Assembly: GCA_035762425.1 (NCBI GenBank)
Contig: DASTOW010000408.1
Location: 1-11,206, forward strand
Direction: 5' to 3'
From: AWTP1-13 sp035762425
GTDB lineage: Bacteria; Pseudomonadota; Alphaproteobacteria; Rhizobiales; Hyphomicrobiaceae
Length of the DNA stretch: 11,206 nt
Within the stretch, counting starts at the first letter, position 1. Each line of letters begins with the position of its first letter. The position numbers and the translations under genes are program-made. Positions 5,761-11,206 of this stretch are shown here, piece after piece. The notes below the pieces were generated by a model. It searched no databases, was not told where the DNA came from, and saw nothing but the letters and a program-made list of their open reading frames with translations.

Positions 5761-5894
5761 ACGTGCTGCAAATGCTGAACGAATGTCCCGACTGGAAGGG
5801 CACAAGTTGAATCAATGTGCTACTGCGCGCCAGATCGAGCTGTCCGCCTCGCAATTGAGCTGCACAGGCGGTAGCGGACGTCTCGATCCTCGCA

Positions 5895-6947
5895 CTAAGG
5901 CTTCTTCTCTTTCTCTTTTTCCTTGTCGTCCGCGACCTTCTCGAACAGATCGGAGCGGCGCTTGAGGAGAGAGTCGGCCTTATTGGCGCTGATCTTATAC
6001 TCCCAGCCGGCAGTTCGGCCGGTGATCTCGTCGGCGGTCTTCTTGGCATCGCCATCGCCGGCAGCCACGACCGACAGCCATTGCGCATCGCCGTCCTTGC
6101 GCACGTTGAGCGTGACGTTCAGCTTGCTGTCGGTCTCGAGCTTGACGGTGCTGACGTCCTTGGGGGCTGGGCTCGAGGTCTGCTTGCGCACGTCGTCGAA
6201 GTCGATGAAGGCCGCGGCACGCGTGATGGAGTCGGCCGTGCCCTCGTCCTTCAGCTTCTGGCCCTGCGGAATACCGGCGACGGTCAGCTTCTTGTCGGCA
6301 TTGCGCTCGATCTTGAGCGGCTGCTCGCCCGCCACCTCGACGGTGACGCGGCTCACTTTCGCGCTGTCGGTCTGGAAGACATCGGTCTTCACCCAATCCT
6401 TCAGGTCGGGCGATACATCAAGATCGGCGTTGGCAAGCCAGGTCTGCGCTTCGCCCGGCTTGCGCACGTAGGTGCCGGCCTTGCCGAAGCCGAACGCATC
6501 GCTGCGCTTCTTGCCGACCACTGCCTCGGCCACCACTGCGCCCTTCGCATCGAGCAGGCGCACCGAGCGGGACTTGGCACCGGCAGCTGTTGGATCTTCG
6601 AGGTCGATCAGGCCATAACGGTCGGCGACGCGCGTCTTGGCCTCGACCAGATCGGCCTCGGCCAGGCTAACCATCAGCGCGCGCACCTTGTCGGCCGCAA
6701 CGGGATAACCGCCCCGCTCCTTGAGCCGCCAGGCTCCACCATCCGCCTTCTCGACGGTGAGTGTCTTTGCGCCTTGCCGCAGCTCGATGGCGGCAATGGT
6801 AGCCGCATTGGAGGAAAGCGCCGGCAGCATGCGCGCACCCGACACGCTGCCCGGGCTCCAGGTGTTGTTGGCGGCATAGGAAGTGATGGCGAGGACCGTC
6901 GAGACGGCCGCCAGGATCGCGAGTATGACGAAGTGTTGCGGCTTCAT
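5895..6947 (-). CDS. DUF4340 domain-containing protein
   Basis: This 350-aa protein opens with a hydrophobic segment (FVILAILAAVSTVLAITSYA, residues 6-25), a signal anchor or signal peptide, so most of it should lie in the periplasm. The next region fits DUF4340: IAAIELRQGAKTLTVEKA, then a W73 with YP at 81-82 (GGYPVAADKVRALMVSLAEA), and ADRYGLIDLEDP (109-119). The remainder is beta-rich and ends in a Lys/Glu tail. DUF4340 proteins typically accompany GldG-like auxiliary proteins in ABC clusters, which is exactly the context here; their biochemical function is unknown. Unlike the tight spacing in the rest of the cluster, this gene begins 184 bp after gldG, and its ribosome site is weak. A separate promoter is possible. 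I infer that it works with the transporter but cannot say how. Confidence 0.88.
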   Translation of the reverse strand: MKPQHFVILAILAAVSTVLAITSYAANNTWSPGSVSGARMLPALSSNAATIAAIELRQGAKTLTVEKADGGAWRLKERGGYPVAADKVRALMVSLAEADLVEAKTRVADRYGLIDLEDPTAAGAKSRSVRLLDAKGAVVAEAVVGKKRSDAFGFGKAGTYVRKPGEAQTWLANADLDVSPDLKDWVKTDVFQTDSAKVSRVTVEVAGEQPLKIERNADKKLTVAGIPQGQKLKDEGTADSITRAAAFIDFDDVRKQTSSPAPKDVSTVKLETDSKLNVTLNVRKDGDAQWLSVVAAGDGDAKKTADEITGRTAGWEYKISANKADSLLKRRSDLFEKVADDKEKEKEKKP

Positions 6948-7034
6948 AGATTAGTGTCCCGATGCGACGTTCGCCTGACCTTGCCGCCAGCGCCCCGAGC
7001 GCACGTGCCAATCATGTGGAACACTGGAAGCATG

Positions 7035-7062
7035 TTTCTACTGCTGTGATTGAGACTGCCAA
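7035..7062 (-). promoter_or_regulatory. Candidate sigma70-like promoter for the DUF4340 gene
   Basis: On the minus strand TTGGCA (7062-7057) and TAGAAA (7040-7035) are spaced by 16 bp. They match the -35 consensus at 5 of 6 and the -10 at 4 of 6 positions. The site lies in the 184-bp gap between the GldG-like and DUF4340 genes, about 90 bp before the latter's ATG. Such matches arise by chance, so support is modest. Confidence 0.33.
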
Positions 7063-7131
7063 AACTCGCTCGAACTCTTGCCGCAAGCACTGGCCGGTTT
7101 CTCCGTCATCACACCCGTGCCTGACAATGTT

Positions 7132-9189
7132 CTACCTGTCTGCCGGAGGGGTGGCATCAGGCTTGCGCCGGCGCCGATAGGCCGCCCAGCCGACACCACC
7201 GACGCCGATCAGCAGCGGCACGCCGGCGATGTTGACGAACTTGAGCCAGCCATCGAGCTGATCGATATCCTTGCGCAGCTCGCGCTTGACCTCGCGCAGA
7301 TCCCGCCGCGTCACCAGCAGCTCGGCCCGGAACTTCTCGATGGCCGCGCGGTCTGCGTCGGACAGCACCAGGTTCTCGCCCTGGCTCGCCTTCTCGAGCT
7401 TGCCCAGCTGCTCCTGCACATCCTTGAGTTTGGCAGTGAGGGCCGCCTCCTTGTCGCGGAAGCGACGCTCCGAGTCACGGCGGATGCGCTCCACCAGTTC
7501 GAACGGCCGGTCGATGATGCCGCGGCCGCGGAGCGAGATCAGTGCATCGGATCCGGACAGGTTTTCCAGCGCGGCCAGCACGAAAGACGAGTTGTGCGCG
7601 TTGGGGATCGCCACCTGCTGTCCCAGGAAGTCGCGCACCTCGACCCAGAACTGGTCGTTGAGCATGTCGGTATCGGCGATGACGATGACGTTGAGGTTGC
7701 CCGATGCGACGCCAGGCTTGGACGGTTCGGCCGGCTTGTCGCTGCCCTTCGCCTCCGCGCCCTTGGCCGCTCCCTTGATCACCTCCTTGACGCCGGGCTT
7801 GGTCGCGGGTTCATCCTTCTTGGCCTCGGCGGCCTTCGGCACACCGTCCGGGAAGGCGCTGTTGGCCTTGCCCGAAATGCGCGCGGCCAGCACCAGCTTG
7901 CCCTCCGGCTTGTAATTGCGGAGCAGCCCGACTGCATCCGGCTGCGGTCCGATCTTTTCGGTGCCGACCTGCATGGCCTTGTCGCTGGTGATGAGGATCG
8001 GCGAAACCTCGGTGCTGGCGCCTTCCGCCTTGGCAAGGCTGCCGGCCGAGGCGAGATTGAGCCGCTCGATGCCGGCCGACAGCACGTCGCGCTCATCGAG
8101 CGTCTTGCGGTCCAGCGACAGCCATACGACGTAGTCGGTGACGTTGGCGCGCATGCCGCCGCCGAACTGAACGCGCCGCGCGTAGCTGATGTCGGCGGTC
8201 AGTTTTGTGGGATCGTAGGCGACGCCCCAGCTCTTCAGCAGCTTTTCAATCTCGCCGGTATCGGGCGGCCCACCGGGCATGCCCATCATCGGGTTGCCGC
8301 GCTGCGACGTCTCGGCCAGCGGATCGATGAACACCAGCACCTTGCCGCCCTTGAGCGCGTACTGATCGATGGCGTAGGCGGCCTCGGGCGTCAGGCCCTC
8401 CGGCTGCACGAGCATCAGCACGTCGATGTCGGCCGGGATCTCCTTTACATCCTTCTCGAGCGTCTTGACGTCGAAGAACTCGCGGATCTGCTCCATTACC
8501 ATCTGGGGTGGCGTCGGCTGCGCGCCCATGCGCATCATGGCCGGCATGGCGCCGTCGAGCGGGATGCTGCTGATCATGCCGATCACGCGCTTCTTGGGAT
8601 TGGCCAGCGTGTAGACCAGCTTGGTCACGTCGTATTCGAGGAAGCGTTCGCGGTCGGTCGAGAAGAAGCCGATGCTGGCTTCGTTGTCGGTGGCGTTGGT
8701 GCCGACCATGCCGAAGTAGCCCTGGTCGCCTTCCTGATTGAGGCGGACGCCGCGCAAGCCGGCGGCGACGGCGCGGTCCTCGGCATCAGAGAACGGCTCG
8801 GGATCGTGGAAGCTCACCTTAAGCTTGCCGCCGGAAATGTCGCGATAGCGCTCCAGCAGCGAGCGCACGCGATCGAAGTTCTTGGCGTAGGTCGGGGCCG
8901 CCTCGCCCAGGCGCTTGGAGAAATAGACGCGGATATCGATTGGCTCGTCGATGGCCCTCAGCGCCTTCCTAGTGCCGTCCGAGATGGTGTAGAGGCCATC
9001 GCGGGTCAAATCCGCCTTGACGCCGCGGAACGCGGTCGAGGCGAACAGGTTGACGGCCAGGAACGTGATCCCGGCCAGCACCAGACCGCCCCAGGCGAGC
9101 TTATGCGGATCGATACGTGCGGCCGACTTGGCGGCGGTGTCGAGGTGGGCCTTGGCGGCGGTGACGATCTTGTCGACGGTCGGATGCAT
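7132..9189 (-). CDS. GldG-like ABC transporter auxiliary protein
   Basis: This 685-aa membrane-anchored protein accompanies the ABC transporter next to it. TM1 is at about 32-52 and a second TM near the C-terminus at about 650-671, with a large presumably periplasmic region between. After TM1 comes ADLTRDGLYTISDGTRKAL followed by IDIRVYFSK, the hallmark opening of GldG / ABC_transp_aux proteins, then a domain with VLVFIDPLAE (284-293) and a late NVIVIADTDMLNDQFW segment (500-515). Residues 447-496 are a Lys/Ala/Pro/Glu-rich linker, and about 570-645 is a charged probable coiled coil. I chose ATG 9189 because AGAGG lies 9 bp upstream; a longer frame to 9243 would overlap the permease gene. It starts 13 bp after the permease stop, so the genes are coupled. 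Gliding is the GldG role in Bacteroidetes; in this organism the role is unknown. Confidence 0.9.
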   Translation of the reverse strand: MHPTVDKIVTAAKAHLDTAAKSAARIDPHKLAWGGLVLAGITFLAVNLFASTAFRGVKADLTRDGLYTISDGTRKALRAIDEPIDIRVYFSKRLGEAAPTYAKNFDRVRSLLERYRDISGGKLKVSFHDPEPFSDAEDRAVAAGLRGVRLNQEGDQGYFGMVGTNATDNEASIGFFSTDRERFLEYDVTKLVYTLANPKKRVIGMISSIPLDGAMPAMMRMGAQPTPPQMVMEQIREFFDVKTLEKDVKEIPADIDVLMLVQPEGLTPEAAYAIDQYALKGGKVLVFIDPLAETSQRGNPMMGMPGGPPDTGEIEKLLKSWGVAYDPTKLTADISYARRVQFGGGMRANVTDYVVWLSLDRKTLDERDVLSAGIERLNLASAGSLAKAEGASTEVSPILITSDKAMQVGTEKIGPQPDAVGLLRNYKPEGKLVLAARISGKANSAFPDGVPKAAEAKKDEPATKPGVKEVIKGAAKGAEAKGSDKPAEPSKPGVASGNLNVIVIADTDMLNDQFWVEVRDFLGQQVAIPNAHNSSFVLAALENLSGSDALISLRGRGIIDRPFELVERIRRDSERRFRDKEAALTAKLKDVQEQLGKLEKASQGENLVLSDADRAAIEKFRAELLVTRRDLREVKRELRKDIDQLDGWLKFVNIAGVPLLIGVGGVGWAAYRRRRKPDATPPADR

Positions 9190-9202
9190 TTGGGCGAGCC
9201 TC

Positions 9203-9949
9203 TTAGGCGGCTTTGCGCTGGTCGAGGATGATCTTGTTCGCAAACAGGGCGAAGGCGATCACCGACGCATAGAAGATCAAGCCGGGCAGCGAGAAGATGC
9301 CCTTGGTGAAGTCATCGAAGTGGGTGAGGAAGCTGAGCGATGAAATCGCTGCGATCAGGAACGACGGCGCCCAGGGACGAAACACGTTGAGCACCATCTC
9401 AACACCACTCATGACCAGGATGAAACAGATGGCGGCGGCGACGATGAAGGCGATCACCTGGTTCTTCGTCAGTGCCGAGATGCACGAGCCGATGGCAAGG
9501 AAAGCACCAGCGGTCAGGAAGCTGCCGATGTAGCTTGCCAGGATCACGCCGTTGTCGGGGCGCCCGAGCACATTGACGGTGATCCACATCGGGATGGTGA
9601 GCAGCAGAGCAAGGCCGATGAAGGCCCAGGCCGCCAGGAACTTGCCGAGGATCGCCTCCCACGGCGAGATGGGCAGCGTCATGAGCAGCTCGATGGTGCC
9701 GGTCTTGCGCTCCTCCGCCCACAGCCGCATGGCGATCGCCGGCACCAGCAGTAGATAGAGCCAGGGATGGTACATGAAGAACGCACCGAGATCGGCCTGA
9801 CCGCGCTCGAAGAAGCCACCGACGAAGAAGGCGAATGCTCCCGTCAGTGCCACGAAGATGACCAGGAAGATGGTGGCGAGTGGCGAGGCGAAGTAGGCGG
9901 CGAATTCGCGCTCGGCAATGATGCGGGTGTTGCGAACGATCTCATGCAT
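9203..9949 (-). CDS. ABC transporter permease (ABC-2 type, GldF-like)
   Basis: This 248-aa polytopic membrane protein is the transmembrane subunit of the transporter. It starts IAEREFAAYFASPLATIFL, the typical amphipathic entry of ABC-2 / GldF permeases, and has about six hydrophobic helices. A cytoplasmic coupling segment, RLWAEERKTGTIELLMTLPI, lies at residues 75-94, just before SPWEAILGKFLAAW. I chose ATG 9949 because AGGA lies upstream at good spacing and it overlaps the ATPase stop by 8 bp, the usual sign of translational coupling; the frame to 9991 would add 14 residues of non-homologous sequence inside the ATPase gene. The likely partner is the ATPase at 9942-10904. The direction of transport and substrate are unknown. 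Confidence 0.93.
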   Translation of the reverse strand: MHEIVRNTRIIAEREFAAYFASPLATIFLVIFVALTGAFAFFVGGFFERGQADLGAFFMYHPWLYLLLVPAIAMRLWAEERKTGTIELLMTLPISPWEAILGKFLAAWAFIGLALLLTIPMWITVNVLGRPDNGVILASYIGSFLTAGAFLAIGSCISALTKNQVIAFIVAAAICFILVMSGVEMVLNVFRPWAPSFLIAAISSLSFLTHFDDFTKGIFSLPGLIFYASVIAFALFANKIILDQRKAA

Positions 9950-10904
9950 GGCCGGCGTCCTGCTCGGGCGTGGTGATCTGGCGGAAGACATCGTCGAGTT
10001 TGCCGCGCTCCACGTAGATCTCGTCGACCACGATCGACTTCTCGCGGATCAAGGAGGCGACATCGGTGGCGATCACCGCGCCGTTCTTGGGCAGGGCGCG
10101 CAGCTGCGACTGGCCGTTGACGGCGCTGACGGTCTCGACCTTGGAGATTGCTTGGGAGGCTTCCAGCGCACGCTTGACAGCATCAGCCTGGCCGGTCGCA
10201 ACCCGGATTGCCACGGCACCGTGGTAGGGCACGCGGCGCATCAGGTCCTCGGCGGTGCCGTCGGCAACGATGCGGCCCTTATTGATGACGATGGCGCGCG
10301 TGCACACCGCCTCCACTTCTTCCAGGATGTGGGTGGAGATGACGATCGCCTTCTCCTTGGCCATCTCCTGGATCAGCCTGCGGATCTGGTGCTTCTGATT
10401 GGGATCGAGGCCATCGGTGGGCTCGTCCATGATCAGCACCTCAGGGTCGTGCACGATCGCCTGCGCCAGGCCGACACGGCGCTTGAAGCCCTTGGATAGA
10501 GTTTCAATGGTGCGATCGAGCACCGGCTCAAGCCCCGTGCGCTCCACGGCGATGCCGGTGCGCCGCTCCGCCTCATGTTTCTCGAAGCCCCGCAGGCCCG
10601 CCACGAACAGCAGCAGGTTGCGCGGCGTCATCTCGGCGTAGAGCGGCGCGCCTTCAGGCAGGTAGCCGAGCTTCGCCTTGGCGAGCTTGGGTTGCTCCAG
10701 CACGTCGTAGCCGGCGATGCGCGCGCTGCCCGAGTCTGGCTCGAGGAAGCCCGTCAGCATCTTCATGGTGGTGGACTTGCCGGCACCATTGGGCCCGAGA
10801 AAGCCCAGCACTTCGCCGCGCGGCACGTGCAGCGAAATGCCGTCCACGGCCTTGAGCTCGCCGAAGCTCTTGCGAAGCTCCTTGGCCTCGATGAGAGCCG
10901 TCAT
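9942..10904 (-). CDS. ABC transporter ATP-binding protein (GldA-like)
   Basis: This 320-aa cytoplasmic ATPase drives the permease. Motifs are intact: Walker A GPNGAGKST (37-45), Q-loop region GYLPEGAPLYAEMTPRNLL (from 80), signature LSKGF (136-140) with KRRVGLAQAI, Walker B VLIMDEP (156-162), D-loop GLDP (165-168), and switch histidine H192 in ISTHILEE. The glutamate in YLPE instead of Gln is common in this subfamily. The C-terminal 100 residues form a small accessory domain ending in DEIYVERGKLDDVFRQIT, typical of GldA / ABC-2 ATPases. ATG 10904 has GGGAGG about 7 bp upstream; the longer frame to 11039 has no such signal. It is the first gene of the cluster, downstream of a candidate promoter at 11038-11065. 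Confidence 0.95.
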   Translation of the reverse strand: MTALIEAKELRKSFGELKAVDGISLHVPRGEVLGFLGPNGAGKSTTMKMLTGFLEPDSGSARIAGYDVLEQPKLAKAKLGYLPEGAPLYAEMTPRNLLLFVAGLRGFEKHEAERRTGIAVERTGLEPVLDRTIETLSKGFKRRVGLAQAIVHDPEVLIMDEPTDGLDPNQKHQIRRLIQEMAKEKAIVISTHILEEVEAVCTRAIVINKGRIVADGTAEDLMRRVPYHGAVAIRVATGQADAVKRALEASQAISKVETVSAVNGQSQLRALPKNGAVIATDVASLIREKSIVVDEIYVERGKLDDVFRQITTPEQDAGHA

Positions 10905-11206
10905 CACTTCCCTCCCAGGTTTCCCGTGCTCTAGCGTCTGGAGCTGGCCGTGAACGGCGGCCGATGTTGGGCGGATCAGAGCGACGGACTGTCTCGTCGG
11001 CCTGTCGCGCCCCGCCTCAGCGCTAGTTGGCGCGCGCAATCTAGGTGCCGAGCAGGCACAGTCAAGGGCTTAGACCTTGCCTGTGTGCGCAAGAACGCCC
11101 CATTTCGTCGCATCAGTGCAAGAGCTTCAATCGGCACGGTTAAGTCCGGCGCAAAAGGTCGTGCGCGACGCACTGCAACCTGTCCAATCCGTAATGTTGC
11201 AGGCAA
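10905..11206. other. Region without a convincing gene, upstream of the ABC cluster
   Basis: This 302-bp stretch holds the 5' leader and candidate promoter of the ABC cluster. A minus-strand open frame (10976-11206) reaches the right edge from a TTG but has no recognisable domain and overlaps the promoter, so it is not called. CTGCAAC (11173-11179) and GTTGCAG (11196-11202) form a 7-bp inverted repeat with a 16-base spacer about 110 bp upstream of the -35 box, possibly an operator for this cluster or for an off-window gene. I see no RNA gene. Confidence 0.4.
11038..11065 (-). promoter_or_regulatory. Candidate sigma70-like promoter of the ABC cluster
   Basis: On the minus strand TTGACT (11065-11060) and TAGATT (11043-11038) are 16 bp apart, matching -35 at 5 of 6 and -10 at 4 of 6. 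The predicted start would leave a leader of about 125 bases before the ATPase ATG. The spacer contains a GTGCC...GGCAC inverted repeat (GTGCCTGCTCGGCAC), so a regulator could bind between the two boxes. This is sequence-level inference only. Confidence 0.42.

Noticed and set aside
6081..7049. 322-codon plus-strand frame opposite the DUF4340 gene
   Set aside because: Antisense shadow of the DUF4340 frame, no family features, and extends past its 5' end only by chance.
7078..9231. 717-codon open frame on the plus strand across the whole GldG-like gene
   Set aside because: It is a mirror of a GC-rich coding frame; the minus strand encodes clear GldG motifs with a ribosome site, while this translation has no recognisable domain and is low-complexity (His, Leu, Arg, Gly-rich).
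10905..11039. 45-residue N-terminal extension of the ATPase
   Set aside because: The ATG at 10904 has an excellent ribosome site, and the extension does not resemble any ABC ATPase N-terminus.
10976..11206. 76-codon minus-strand frame reaching the right edge
   Set aside because: TTG start at the very edge, Arg/Ala-rich with no domain, and it overlaps the best promoter candidate of the ABC cluster.
1..11206. CRISPR array, tRNA, rRNA, integrase or insertion sequence
   Set aside because: No regularly spaced direct repeats, cloverleaf-like segments or transposase/integrase frames were seen on either strand.

Overview
The window looks like chromosomal DNA of a GC-rich alphaproteobacterium. The reasons are strongly GC-biased third codon positions, the family mix (alphaproteobacterial-style NAD kinase, CutA, GldA/F/G-type ABC transporter with DUF4340, MaoC + CitE-like lyase), and a CCCTCACCCCGACCCTCTCC-type intergenic palindrome of a kind often seen in Rhizobiales and Rhodospirillales-like genomes. 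Genus cannot be fixed from this sequence. I see no rRNA, tRNA, CRISPR array, transposase or phage gene.

Layout. (1) 2-643 (+): 3' part of a family 25 glycosyltransferase gene cut by the left edge. (2) 789-1478 (-): a rhomboid intramembrane protease, convergent with the first gene; its conserved N-terminus continues upstream of the first ATG. (3) 1637-2293 (+): a cytoplasmic DsbA-fold thioredoxin-like protein with a CSWC motif, divergent from the rhomboid gene across a 30-bp near-palindrome. (4) 2300-2410: a paired-hairpin intergenic repeat whose right arm runs into the next gene and supplies its last codons. (5) 2376-5169 (-): a same-strand array in transcription order nadK, parD, parE, maoC, citE. 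MaoC and CitE are 3 nt apart and look like a hydratase/lyase pair acting on a C5-type CoA ester. parD-parE is a type II toxin-antitoxin pair between nadK and maoC, with an apparent frame break at the start of parE. (6) 5170-5399: a 230-bp divergent intergenic region between nadK and cutA with a perfect 14-bp inverted repeat, a pseudoknot-capable loop and a degenerate second copy. (7) 5400-5735 (+): cutA, from a TTG start with a strong ribosome binding site. (8) 5895-10904 (-): an ABC-type transport cluster in the order ATPase, permease, GldG-like auxiliary protein, DUF4340 protein. The first three are tightly coupled; the DUF4340 gene follows after 184 bp with a possible promoter of its own. 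(9) 10905-11206: no convincing gene; a sigma70-like promoter for the ABC cluster and a small inverted repeat.

Working together: the ABC cluster most resembles the GldA-GldF-GldG gliding apparatus genes of Bacteroidetes, but in a proteobacterial setting, where its substrate is not known. It is the best candidate here for an uncharacterised envelope system. The MaoC-CitE pair suggests degradation of itaconyl-, mesaconyl- or similar CoA esters to acetyl-CoA plus a keto acid. The remaining genes (NadK, CutA, DsbA-like, rhomboid) are housekeeping or accessory single units with no obvious pathway link.
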